DNA of 64,000 nucleotides from Mucilaginibacter lacusdianchii (GTDB lineage Bacteria > Bacteroidota > Bacteroidia > Sphingobacteriales > Sphingobacteriaceae), in assembly GCF_009770985.1 (NCBI RefSeq), contig NZ_WSRW01000006.1, positions 23,963 to 87,962 of the forward strand, written 5' to 3'. Every line of letters begins with the position of its first letter. Within the stretch, counting starts at the first letter, position 1. This document shows, piece by piece, positions 45,573-55,052 of the stretch. A program made the position numbers and the translations under genes. A model generated the notes under the pieces. That model had not been told where the DNA came from, ran no database searches, and was given only the letters and a program-made list of their open reading frames with translations.

Positions 45573-46451
45573 ATGGAAACGCAACAGATCATTAACCAGA
45601 TACTATTTGCTAACCAGGCTGAAGATGTATTCAGCATCAGCAGCTTCAAAAAAGAATATGCCAGGCTGATAAAGTTATTGCACCCCGATGTTTGCCATCT
45701 GCCGCGTGCTGGCGAAGCGGTAGCCATGATGAATCAGTTTCGCGACGAAATGTACAAATACTGGCATGGTGAAGATGATGCAGGCAAATTCGTGCGAAAT
45801 GAGGAAGACGAGGTAACATTTCAAGGCGATCCTGATCTGCTATACCGGTCTTATGAAAACTATCAGCGGCTAATGAGTATTAACGATGATACCGCCAATC
45901 ACTTCAAAAAGTATCTTCCTAAAAGCATGAACTTTTCAGGGCGTGAATTGATAGTTAATAGCGAACATCCGATGCTGCCTTTAACGCATCTGATTTTCCC
46001 TCATCAACATACTAACTGGATACTCAGCCGTATTTTTGAATTTATAACTTGGTTGCATCAAATAGGTTACTGTCATTTAGGGATCAATCCGGAATCTATA
46101 TTTATTGTGCCCCAAACACATGGCATTATCTGTACCTCATTTTATCATCTAACCCGTTTAAACACAAAGCCTGAGAGCCTGTCGGGCCGATACTTAAACT
46201 GGTATCCTGCCATTGTTTTCGATCAAAAAAAAGCCATTCAATACGTTGACATGAGTCTGGCTCAGCGTACTGCTTTATATATGTTGGGCGATAAATCGGG
46301 CAATGGAGTCGTCCTTAAAAAGAACATAAACCCGCAGCTGATAGATTTTTTAATTACCCCGCATTACGATAGCTATCAAACCTACCAGGAGTTTAGGCAG
46401 TTGTTATTGCAATTATTCGGAAAACCTCAGTTTCACCCTTTAAATATTTAA
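45573..46451 (+). CDS. J-domain/pseudokinase-like fusion protein
   Basis: A 292-residue protein with two recognisable parts. Residues 1-60 look like a J domain with the HPD triad at 37-39 (KEYARLIKLLHPDVC) and no G/F or zinc region. Residues about 115-245 resemble the C-lobe of a protein kinase: LHQIGYCHLGINPESIFIV (161-179) aligns with the HRDxKPxNxLI loop and TSFYHLTRL with the DFG segment, but the catalytic Asp is Gly170, the loop Asn is Ser175 and the DFG Asp is Ser189. It should therefore not phosphorylate. It may recruit DnaK to a client or act as a scaffold with the VWA protein encoded 4 nt downstream. Confidence 0.65.
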   Translation: METQQIINQILFANQAEDVFSISSFKKEYARLIKLLHPDVCHLPRAGEAVAMMNQFRDEMYKYWHGEDDAGKFVRNEEDEVTFQGDPDLLYRSYENYQRLMSINDDTANHFKKYLPKSMNFSGRELIVNSEHPMLPLTHLIFPHQHTNWILSRIFEFITWLHQIGYCHLGINPESIFIVPQTHGIICTSFYHLTRLNTKPESLSGRYLNWYPAIVFDQKKAIQYVDMSLAQRTALYMLGDKSGNGVVLKKNINPQLIDFLITPHYDSYQTYQEFRQLLLQLFGKPQFHPLNI

Positions 46452-46455
46452 TGTT

Positions 46456-47397
46456 ATGGGATATACCAATTGGTCTGATGATGCTTACAGTCATCTGAAA
46501 GGCACTCGTGCTGGTGCCAGTGTGAATGATATTTTTGCTAACAACAAAGCAGGCATGGCCCCGGCTGATATGCTGCCTAACGGCGTACACTTTCGAGAAA
46601 GCCGAGATTCAAGCGTTCACCCCGAATCGTTATCTATTATGGTAATGCTGGATGTGACCGGCAGTATGGGCCGCATTCCCGAGGTGCTGGTACGCGAAAA
46701 GTTGGGAGCATTGATGAATACCCTGATTGATCACGGCGTTGCGCATCCCCAAATATTGTTTGGCGGTATCGGCGACCATATTACCGACCACTATCCATTG
46801 CAAGTTGGCCAGTTTGAAAGCGGTACCGAAGAATTAGACAAATGGTTAACCGGCCTGTACCTGGAAGGTGGCGGTGGTGGGCAGAAGCGGGAATCCTACC
46901 TGTTGGCCTGGCTTTTCGGTGCCCGGCATACCAGCTGCGATTGTTTTGAGAAGCGTGGGCAGAAAGGTTTTTTGTTTACCATTGGCGATGAGGCTAACTG
47001 GGATCAACTGGACAGCGCACGAATGAAAGCTTTAATGGGATATACCGAAGCACAAGATGTAAGTGACAGGCAGCTTTTAGAAGAAGTGCAGCGCAGTTAT
47101 CATGTATTCCACATTCACATCAACGAAGCTTCGTATAAGAACGACCCGGAGGTGATAGGCTACTGGAAAGATATGCTTGGCGAACGGCTAATTATATTGG
47201 AAGATTATAATGCGATAGCTGAAACTATAGCCACAACGGTTGCCGTGATACATGGCGTAGATATGCACGATATTCTAAAATCTTTTGATAATAAAACAGC
47301 AAACACAGTAGGTAATGCCCTGATGAAAATTAACACCTCAGTTGCAAAGCAGCCGACAAAAGCAGGTGGTTGGCTGTCGGGCATATTTAAATTATGA
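46456..47397 (+). CDS. VWA domain protein
   Basis: A 313-residue cytoplasmic protein with a von Willebrand A fold: MIDAS motif DVTGSM at residues 66-71 after a hydrophobic strand (LSIMVML), then VREKLGALMNTLIDHG, ILFGGIGDHITDHYPL with a likely MIDAS Asp, a Gly-rich LEGGGGGQKRESY loop and GFLFTIGDEAN. There is no signal peptide or transmembrane segment and no AAA+ partner gene nearby. It overlaps the next gene by 4 nt (ATGA). It is probably a metal-dependent protein-binding hub, perhaps working with the J-domain/pseudokinase protein, reminiscent of VWA-kinase pairs in TerY-P-type stress systems. Confidence 0.8.
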   Translation: MGYTNWSDDAYSHLKGTRAGASVNDIFANNKAGMAPADMLPNGVHFRESRDSSVHPESLSIMVMLDVTGSMGRIPEVLVREKLGALMNTLIDHGVAHPQILFGGIGDHITDHYPLQVGQFESGTEELDKWLTGLYLEGGGGGQKRESYLLAWLFGARHTSCDCFEKRGQKGFLFTIGDEANWDQLDSARMKALMGYTEAQDVSDRQLLEEVQRSYHVFHIHINEASYKNDPEVIGYWKDMLGERLIILEDYNAIAETIATTVAVIHGVDMHDILKSFDNKTANTVGNALMKINTSVAKQPTKAGGWLSGIFKL

Positions 47398-48581
47398 GCA
47401 GGAAAGCAAGCATTGTAGTTGGCCTGGGTTACGGCGACGAGGGGAAAGGACTGGCTACAGATTATCTTTGCAGCCAGTCTGCCCGTCCGTTGGTCATCCG
47501 CTTCAACGGTGGGCAACAGGCGGGTCATACCGTTTGCATGCCCGATGGCCGCCGGCATGTGTTTTCCAGCTTTGGTGCAGGTACCTTACGTGGGGCGGCC
47601 ACTTACTGGTCGGCCTATTGCACATTCTCGTTGCCTGCAATGCTAAACGAATATCGCGCTTTGAGCCAGATCGGTGCCATGCCGCAGTTGTACTTAGACC
47701 GGCACTGCGCTGTAACTACGCACTATGATGTGTTATATAACCGCTTGCAGGAGCAGCAACGCGGAAATGCCCGGCATGGTAGCTGTGGCATGGGCTTTGG
47801 CAACACCATACAACGGCATGAAGCCGGAACGCAGCTTACCGTTCAGGATTTGCTAAAGCCAGAGCAGTGTGTGCAAAAGCTCATTTTTATCCGCAATTAC
47901 TATAAAGCTAAGTCACAAGCCGAACTTCAATTGGACTTTAGCGAATTTGAGCATGAACCTGAAGATGCAAGGTTTATGAACTATATAGAAACGTTCGGTA
48001 CACTGCTTAACCAATATTTTTATATTACGGATGAAGAAACTATTTTGCAAAGTAAGCAGTGGGAAACTTTTGTTTTTGAAGGTGCACAGGGTATATTGCT
48101 AGATATGGATTTTGGCAGATTTCCACATGTAACCCGCAGCTATACCACCTCCAGAAATGCTTTAGAAATCATTAACCGGCATAAAAACCTGTTCTCAGCG
48201 TGCGAGCTATATTACATAAGCCGGGCTTACCATACCCGCCATGGTGAAGGGCCGTTTAACAGTGCAGCTTATGCACTGCAGTTAACCAATAATCAACAGG
48301 AAACTAACGTAGTTAATGAGCATCAGGGGAACTTTCGCGTTGGTCCGCTGGACTTGGATCAAGTAAGATATGCATTGCAGGTAGAAAATACAATCAGCAA
48401 AGGTTTGCCCAAAAACTTAATTCTTACTTGTTTTGATCAGCTTGATGAAACTCATTTGCCTTGCCTGGACGATAATGTACTAACAATAACTGATTCGTAT
48501 AAGTTGCCTCTCCTCATTGGGTATCCATTTGAGCGAGTGTTAAATAGTAGAGGACCTCATGCAGACTGTATAACAACTTGA
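47394..48581 (+). CDS. Divergent adenylosuccinate synthetase (PurA) homologue
   Basis: A 395-residue PurA-fold GTPase-like ligase. Retained: catalytic Asp15 in the GYGDEGKG loop, catalytic His45 in QQAGHT, EGAQGILLDMDFGRFPHVT and the YHTRHGEGPF aspartate loop region. Altered: the last Lys of GDEGKGK is Leu, the NAGHT Asn is Gln42, the IMP-loop RGIGPAY is replaced by CGMGFGNTI, and the protein is about 35 residues shorter than housekeeping PurA. It probably joins Asp (or another amine) to a purine nucleotide other than IMP, or to IMP with altered affinity. The last gene of the NAD operon; unlikely to be the cell's main purA. Confidence 0.8.
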   Translation: MSRKASIVVGLGYGDEGKGLATDYLCSQSARPLVIRFNGGQQAGHTVCMPDGRRHVFSSFGAGTLRGAATYWSAYCTFSLPAMLNEYRALSQIGAMPQLYLDRHCAVTTHYDVLYNRLQEQQRGNARHGSCGMGFGNTIQRHEAGTQLTVQDLLKPEQCVQKLIFIRNYYKAKSQAELQLDFSEFEHEPEDARFMNYIETFGTLLNQYFYITDEETILQSKQWETFVFEGAQGILLDMDFGRFPHVTRSYTTSRNALEIINRHKNLFSACELYYISRAYHTRHGEGPFNSAAYALQLTNNQQETNVVNEHQGNFRVGPLDLDQVRYALQVENTISKGLPKNLILTCFDQLDETHLPCLDDNVLTITDSYKLPLLIGYPFERVLNSRGPHADCITT

Positions 48582-48770
48582 AATGCTCTGTTAAGTCATC
48601 CACTTGCTGCCGCTTCTTAGGCTAACTAGTTATATGTTTTACCTGATTATAGAAACGGACAGAACATAAGCTTACCCCAAACACCGCTTTAAAGCAATAT
48701 TTTTAAGCTTTATTAATCGGAGTTCATCAATTTTCAATTTAATTAACCATAGTTGATTTCAAGTGTACAG

Positions 48771-48829
48771 AACAATCAGAAGCCCCAATTAACAATTGAG
48801 TGTTAAATGGGGCTTCTGATTGTTTTTAT
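48771..48829. terminator. Strong bidirectional terminator
   Basis: A 24-bp inverted repeat with one mismatch (arms 48771-48794 and 48801-48824; core AGAAGCCCCA/TGGGGCTTCT) around a 6-nt loop, followed by T5 on the plus strand and preceded by A-rich bases. It lies between the convergent PurA-like and alpha-2-macroglobulin genes. Confidence 0.87.
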
Positions 48830-48839
48830 GTTATAATAA

Positions 48840-51800
48840 TCAATCTGCTTTAACTTTCTCAGTGCTACTGTAGGCTGTTAAAGCAGGTTTGTACATACAC
48901 TGCAATGTTGCCGGTCCGCTGGTAAATTCACCGTCATGAGCCACAATCAGTTCATAGGTAATCTCTGAAATACCTCTTGGTATAGCTTCTGCAAAAAGGT
49001 CTAAACCGGTATCTCTTATGGATTGATAATAACCAAGGCCACCGCTATAATGATAGCCACTTTTGGTTTCTTTTGGCTCAAAGGCTGCTGCTCTTGGATC
49101 ATTGATATGAACAAAAGTCAGCCTCGAAGCTGTTTCAACGCTTAGCTTCACCTGAACTTTATCGCCGGCTTTCAATATTGTGTTAGATGTAAACGGTACC
49201 CAGCCTTTATCATTATTGTAAACATAAAATTGCTTACTTACTTTAATTGCTTTGTTGAGCGTATCCAACTTAATTGGTTCTGCAAAATAATACCAGGTTA
49301 ATGCGCCGTTTACATCAGTCTCGGCCGTATGTAAGGAAATATTTTGCGGCAATTCTTTTACCGGAGTAAAAGCCACGGGTTGCCCGTCTAGTAATCCATC
49401 CGAAACAGATAGCCGCTGCCCTGCAAGTTGGGCCGAAAAGACTTTTACTTTGCCTAAAGTTTCACCTTTTTCTTTTTGCAGCATATCAATGGCTGCTGCA
49501 GTAGCTTTAGTAGTTTGCCAATGCTCTTCGGATTTAGTTGCCAGCAACCATTTAAGTATGCCTGGTTGTACTTCTTTATGTAACCCGCTAAGTTCAAAGG
49601 CTTCGGCAAGTAACGCCATTGTCTCTTCGGCCGAACTGTTCATTTCTTCAGCATCGGCAATATCTTTCCAGCGCAAACCGTTCGGTTCATCTACTATAGC
49701 CTGCTGCCTGATATCATCGAGTTGCCGGCGTGCCTTTTGATTTAAACTATACCCTGTAGCCGTGTACTTTAACGTGTTAATAATTAACAATGCTTGTTGC
49801 GCTAAATCAACGGTGTTTATTTTCTGAAATCGGGTAGTAAGCACTTGATTTACTTTTTGTAACTGCTGGTCTGATAAAGGATAATCCTTATTCCAATAAG
49901 ACATGGCATAAAGCTGAAACAGATTGCTGTAAGAATCCAGCGCAGAGGTGCTTAATAAATTTTGATGATATCTGTATAATCGCTCAATAAATGCATTGTG
50001 TAGTTTAACTCGTCGAGCAGCGGGATGCCATCCCATTTGTTTTAACTGACCAAAACCGGCAAGAATATAAGCGGATATGTATGCATTGCTTTCGCCGCCT
50101 TCAAACCAGGTTAACCCTCCATCTGGTTGTTGTAGTTGGTAAAGTTTATCTAGGTGCTTGTCAATAGTAACTTTGCTTACATTGGTATCCAGCAAATGGA
50201 AAAGTTGTTTTTGTTGGTGTGCTGTATGCCTGCTCATAGCCAGCCAAGGCATGGTTTCGTCGGCTAGTTCATCTGGTAGCTGTTCGCGATTGGTGTCCTC
50301 TTTTTGTATAAAAGCGGAAGCTTTGTTGAACGCGCTTTGGGCAGCTGTGTCTTTTTGCATTAGCCTTAAAGCAGTAACCTGTGCCCTTAGCTTATTAAAT
50401 ATTTGTTCTGCACAGTTATATGAATAATTGGCCAGCCAGGGCAAAGCGTAAATCAGCGAAGCCTGGGGTTTTTGAGCAATAGAGATGCTTAAGCCCTGCA
50501 GGGTAGCATCAGCAGGTAGCTTAATGGGTGATATGGTTACAGCAGGTTGATTTTCAAAATGCACTGGCTGACTTTGTCTGACGAAGATGCGTTTTGAGAG
50601 TACCGGCAAAATATGTTCTTCTGCATCAGCCGCATTGCCACTTACGGCACTAATTACAACTTTAAGCGGATTGGTTTGCTGTGCCGGCACCTGTAACATA
50701 AAAGAAACGGCTCCCGAACTCTTTCTGTTCAGGTTAAAAGATTGCCAAGTCTGATTTGTCATTACAGCAGTAATATCTTCTCCGGTTACAGCATCTTCTA
50801 TTTTACAAGTTACTTTTCCTTGTATGGCCATGGTATCCAGATTGCTTATCCGGCTTTGTAATTTAATTTTGTCACCTTGGTATAATAAGCGCGGCATATG
50901 CGGCTGAACCATTAAGTTCAATTGCGTCTGCAGTTTTTTCTCTAAGTATGCAAATTGCGATTTACGGGTATGAGCCAGCATTTTCCAGTTCCACTCTGTA
51001 GCGGTTTCGGGCATGGTAAAACTGAAGGTATAGAAGCCGTCTTTATCTGCGTGTACCTGTGGATAGAAGAAGGCCGTTTCATTGAAATTTTTTCTCACTT
51101 TAACTACCGGCTCCTCGTTACCGGGCAATACAATGGGGCCTTTTGTGCTGATAATCAACACGCCCTGAGCGGCTCTTGAGCCATACAACGCCGATGCGTC
51201 GGCTCCTTTTAAAATTAAGGCCTGCGTAATTGCCGAAGCATTGATACTATTTAAATCTCCATTAAACACTTCGCCATCCAAAATAATCAAAGGCTGCTTA
51301 TAATCCTGTATTGTACTTGCTCCGCGTAGTGTTACCAGGCTTGCCGTACTTGCCGTTAGCTCTCTCAGTTGTACAGTTCCGTAACCTAACACCACTACTT
51401 CATTTAATCCGCTGGCACTGGTTATACTCAGGCCGGGCACGCGTCCTCTTAATTCTGAGTAAAGCATGTCTGTTGGAGGCACTCCAATATCACGTAGGGT
51501 TACCCGTTCTGTTTCTTCGGTATAATTACCTGCTCTTTTTGTGGTAGTAAGTGCGTAGCCCCAATAGGTGTTTAAATAATGGTTAGCATCTGCTGTATTG
51601 GGTAAGTTCCATCGATGCTCCTCTAGTTTGTCTAAAGATGCATCATATAGAGTAGTCATTAATTCGGCAGCCACATTATTATTTTGGGTTTTAATGGATA
51701 TCTTAAAAGTCTCTTGTGCACCGGGTGCCATCACTTTCCGGTATTTTTCTACAATAATATCCGGAGCCAAACCACTTACGCTGGTAACATACACGGTTTT

Positions 51801-54800
51801 CTCATGCTTGTAAATATGGTTATTGCTTACGGTAATGCGGTTAAGAACCAATTGGCCGGTTGCATGATCAGGTATTTGATACTTCCACAACCTAACGCCG
51901 GGCATTTCTGTTACAGTCTGATAAATGTTTTTGACCGTTTTTTTGCGCTTACCATCCACATATAGTATCTGGTAAATTGTATAATTCTTTTTTCGGCCTG
52001 AGCTATACCAGGTTAGCACATCGCCCGGCTTTGCTGTGTTAAATAGTAAGTAATCAATATCGTCAACAGGGGTATCGCCAGTTTTACTGTCGAACACATT
52101 AAAATTATAACTTAATTGCCCAATAGTTCTGTTATTATCGTTCTGCGTTGTAGCCACCAATTGGTAGAAGCCTGTTGTTACTTTCTCTTTGCGAAGCAAA
52201 AGCTTTTCGTACGCAGCCGTATTTATGATGGTATCCAAAACAAGAACTTTTTTCTGTTTTACTGCTGGTGACGTAGCTTTGTCCGGAAACCATGTATTCC
52301 ATTCAGCTTCTTTAAAATACCACTGATCAACCTCCTTATTTGGATGTTTATCGGCGTCAGGGTTGTTGGTTTTATACAATTTTACATTCACTTTTCGTCC
52401 TGCCTCGCCTTCAAAATCAGCCGAAGTATTGACACTTAAAATAGGAATCGCCTGCCTGTCATAGGTTTTACTTAAAGGAATATTGATTTTTACCGGACGG
52501 GATGAAATATTTACCGACTCATTAATTTCAGTGCTTTCGCCTGTTGCATCAACTGCTGTAGCATTAATGTTATAATCGTAGTTCCATACTTTAGTATCTG
52601 TTAGTCTGGTTTTAGCTAAAATGGTGTCGTTTACGGCCATAGACAGTTCTCCTTTTTCATCTGTGTAGCCTGTTTGGCGTAATAACTGCATGGTGATATA
52701 TTTGCTGGCATAATTAACAGATTCAGTATTTGTGGAGGGAATGCTGCCGCTTCTGTTAAGGGTGTAAGTGATAGGAATATTGCCAAGATCAGCTCCGCTA
52801 AATGAGCGAAGTTTTAATTTGATAATAAAAGGTTCGCCTGGCAGCAGCATTTTCTTTTGCTTTTCCATGCTAAGCTCAATGGTGGGCCTTTTGTATTCTT
52901 CCACACTAAATTCACCACTGTTCTGATAATCAGTACCAAGGCTTCCGTCTATACGCCAGTTCCCGGTAGCAGCCGTTTTAGGAATTATAAAAGAGCCTGC
53001 AAAACTGCCGAACTCGTTTATCTTTAACGCTGTTGAATCAATCTTTTTCCTAAAAGGGTCATTGAGTGTAATTTTGTTGTTAGCATAAGTCAGTTTATTC
53101 TTAAGCCAGTTTTTCAAAACGGTACTTCCCACGTTCTCGCTGTTAAACAGAATTCGGTTGCCGGTATTTGAATCATTTGTTAAAAAAATAATTTTATAAT
53201 GTACGGTTTGTCCTGGCCGGTAAATGCTGCGGTCGGTAAAAATTTCCATTTTGAGCTTATCGTCATAAAACTCGGCCAGGTCGTCATAATCAACTTTATT
53301 ATATACATCATCACGCAAATCATTATTCCGGATGGAAAATTGATAGCCTGTAGTGTCACCATTATAAGTTATGTTAAGGCTGTCTGCCACACCATCTGCA
53401 ATGTTTATATAGCCTCGTTTATCAATGTTTTTTAGTGCTACAGCATTAATAGCAGTCCCTTTTTTAAATGCCCTGATACGTGCCCCGCTTAGCGGAAAAC
53501 CTGTTTTCTTGTCCAGGATGAATATTTTTTCGTCCGTATTAACGGCTGTAATTGAAGTAACCTCAAAAGCCAGATTATTAAGATCATACCCATCTACTTT
53601 TATGGGTAGGTAATTGAACAAAAGCCGGTAATGGCCGCTGGGCAAAGCAGGCAGCTTTAAGTATGTTGCATGGCTGTTATGATCCGTAGGCAATGGCAAT
53701 GCGAAGTTGCCTTGTGCCAATGGCTGCCGGTTCAATAACTGTGCTGTGGCATGAACGCGCCCGTTCCCGGAATGCTCATCTGCACCTATACGAATAATGC
53801 GGTAAAATAGTGAGTCTGTATTTTTGTAAATAACTCTGATTGGAATGGCATCTCCTGGCAAATGCTGGTTTTCCATTTCAATACGAACGCCTGCTGACCT
53901 GATTTGCTGAACCATCAAATTAAGTACCTTGTTGAACACGGGATACTGGTACATTAAATTTTTATGCAGTTCATACAACTGTAAAGCTTTTGCAGGGTAG
54001 AATTGGTATTGCGGGTCAAACTTTGAAGAGGGAAGGTAATAGTTATAACGGTCGCCAAAACGGGCATATTTGTTGCCTTCTTCATTAAAAATAAGGCAAA
54101 GCTGATAAACGGCATGAGCTTTAGCTAACGAATATGGTGACGCAATGCATTGTTGTAAATACCTAACATAAGCTTGCCTTATTACCGAATCGGAAGGGAC
54201 AGATAAATAGATGTATTTACGGGTAAGAGATTCGATAAAAGAATACGTTTCTGGCTCAGATTTATGAGACAAAAGCCAGCTGTGATAAGCAACCAGTACA
54301 TCGGTTTTATTTTTAGGGTAAAGTGCAAGGCTATCCAACTTATTTAAGAAACCGGCCGATGACAATGATAGCCAGCCTTGAAAATTCTTGCTTCCCTCGT
54401 CGTTGAGATGCCTCTTAAGCTCCAATAAATTTATCCGTTCGGATAAGACAATGTCCTGAAACGAAGGACTGAACAAGAAAACTTCGGGGTTAGAGGATAG
54501 CCATAAAAGCTTATCGCCGCTTGCTTTAAAATCGGGTGATTTAAGCGCTACATGCAGGTTTGCATCTATGATACTATCCCGTTGCTTACGATCCATGGCT
54601 GCATAATCGGGCTTTAGTGATTTTATGCGATAAGCAGCCTCATTAAATCTGCGCGGCCGGCTATCAAACCGGCCGATCCGCTGCGCACGCATCAAATACA
54701 AGATGGATTTAAGTTCAGGCCAAGTTGCTTTGTTTTCTAACAATGTATCTATAACTGCGCTGTTACGGAAATATAAAGTATCTTCTGTACGCAGGTCGCG

Positions 54801-55052
54801 TATCTTCATCAAATCATAAAGGCTGCGGGCTAAACTGATATAGTTATGAGATTGAATAGACTGCCTTTTTACAGCTTCTAATTGTTGCTCAACTTGTAAT
54901 AATTGGCTTTTTTCTCGAATACTTTTTTCCAATAATTGGAAGCTGTGTTTATTTAAAAATTTTGGATCACCCTGGCCGAAGCCGGTTAAAGAATAAAGGG
55001 TAAGAAAAAAAGTAAGAACGCAAGAGAACGAACTAATACTTAGAAATCTCAT
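48840..55052 (-). CDS. Alpha-2-macroglobulin family protein with inserted TonB plug-like segment
   Basis: A 2070-residue exported protein with a signal peptide (ending LTGFGQ). The MG2-type domain with FTDRSIYRPGQTVHYKI lies near residue 600. At about 1195-1310 there is a segment like a SusC plug (LRGRVPGLSITSASGLNEVVVLGYGTVQ ... LYGSRAAQGVLIISTKG). The A2M domain opener (AEWNWKMLAHT, near 1350) and MG7-like strands follow. A thioester motif Cys1547-Ala-Glu-Gln1550 sits in YNCAEQ, then the helical thioester domain and a C-terminal receptor-binding-like domain. Bacterial A2Ms trap proteases in the periplasm; an intact CxEQ suggests covalent trapping. No pbpC partner is adjacent. It is a single-gene unit ending at a shared terminator. 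Confidence 0.88.
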   Translation of the reverse strand: MRFLSISSFSCVLTFFLTLYSLTGFGQGDPKFLNKHSFQLLEKSIREKSQLLQVEQQLEAVKRQSIQSHNYISLARSLYDLMKIRDLRTEDTLYFRNSAVIDTLLENKATWPELKSILYLMRAQRIGRFDSRPRRFNEAAYRIKSLKPDYAAMDRKQRDSIIDANLHVALKSPDFKASGDKLLWLSSNPEVFLFSPSFQDIVLSERINLLELKRHLNDEGSKNFQGWLSLSSAGFLNKLDSLALYPKNKTDVLVAYHSWLLSHKSEPETYSFIESLTRKYIYLSVPSDSVIRQAYVRYLQQCIASPYSLAKAHAVYQLCLIFNEEGNKYARFGDRYNYYLPSSKFDPQYQFYPAKALQLYELHKNLMYQYPVFNKVLNLMVQQIRSAGVRIEMENQHLPGDAIPIRVIYKNTDSLFYRIIRIGADEHSGNGRVHATAQLLNRQPLAQGNFALPLPTDHNSHATYLKLPALPSGHYRLLFNYLPIKVDGYDLNNLAFEVTSITAVNTDEKIFILDKKTGFPLSGARIRAFKKGTAINAVALKNIDKRGYINIADGVADSLNITYNGDTTGYQFSIRNNDLRDDVYNKVDYDDLAEFYDDKLKMEIFTDRSIYRPGQTVHYKIIFLTNDSNTGNRILFNSENVGSTVLKNWLKNKLTYANNKITLNDPFRKKIDSTALKINEFGSFAGSFIIPKTAATGNWRIDGSLGTDYQNSGEFSVEEYKRPTIELSMEKQKKMLLPGEPFIIKLKLRSFSGADLGNIPITYTLNRSGSIPSTNTESVNYASKYITMQLLRQTGYTDEKGELSMAVNDTILAKTRLTDTKVWNYDYNINATAVDATGESTEINESVNISSRPVKINIPLSKTYDRQAIPILSVNTSADFEGEAGRKVNVKLYKTNNPDADKHPNKEVDQWYFKEAEWNTWFPDKATSPAVKQKKVLVLDTIINTAAYEKLLLRKEKVTTGFYQLVATTQNDNNRTIGQLSYNFNVFDSKTGDTPVDDIDYLLFNTAKPGDVLTWYSSGRKKNYTIYQILYVDGKRKKTVKNIYQTVTEMPGVRLWKYQIPDHATGQLVLNRITVSNNHIYKHEKTVYVTSVSGLAPDIIVEKYRKVMAPGAQETFKISIKTQNNNVAAELMTTLYDASLDKLEEHRWNLPNTADANHYLNTYWGYALTTTKRAGNYTEETERVTLRDIGVPPTDMLYSELRGRVPGLSITSASGLNEVVVLGYGTVQLRELTASTASLVTLRGASTIQDYKQPLIILDGEVFNGDLNSINASAITQALILKGADASALYGSRAAQGVLIISTKGPIVLPGNEEPVVKVRKNFNETAFFYPQVHADKDGFYTFSFTMPETATEWNWKMLAHTRKSQFAYLEKKLQTQLNLMVQPHMPRLLYQGDKIKLQSRISNLDTMAIQGKVTCKIEDAVTGEDITAVMTNQTWQSFNLNRKSSGAVSFMLQVPAQQTNPLKVVISAVSGNAADAEEHILPVLSKRIFVRQSQPVHFENQPAVTISPIKLPADATLQGLSISIAQKPQASLIYALPWLANYSYNCAEQIFNKLRAQVTALRLMQKDTAAQSAFNKASAFIQKEDTNREQLPDELADETMPWLAMSRHTAHQQKQLFHLLDTNVSKVTIDKHLDKLYQLQQPDGGLTWFEGGESNAYISAYILAGFGQLKQMGWHPAARRVKLHNAFIERLYRYHQNLLSTSALDSYSNLFQLYAMSYWNKDYPLSDQQLQKVNQVLTTRFQKINTVDLAQQALLIINTLKYTATGYSLNQKARRQLDDIRQQAIVDEPNGLRWKDIADAEEMNSSAEETMALLAEAFELSGLHKEVQPGILKWLLATKSEEHWQTTKATAAAIDMLQKEKGETLGKVKVFSAQLAGQRLSVSDGLLDGQPVAFTPVKELPQNISLHTAETDVNGALTWYYFAEPIKLDTLNKAIKVSKQFYVYNNDKGWVPFTSNTILKAGDKVQVKLSVETASRLTFVHINDPRAAAFEPKETKSGYHYSGGLGYYQSIRDTGLDLFAEAIPRGISEITYELIVAHDGEFTSGPATLQCMYKPALTAYSSTEKVKAD

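Noticed and set aside
47394..48581. Phage PurZ (2-aminoadenine pathway) identity for the PurA-like gene
   Set aside because: The catalytic Asp of PurA is kept (Asp15), whereas PurZ proteins typically lose it; no other Z-genome genes are present.
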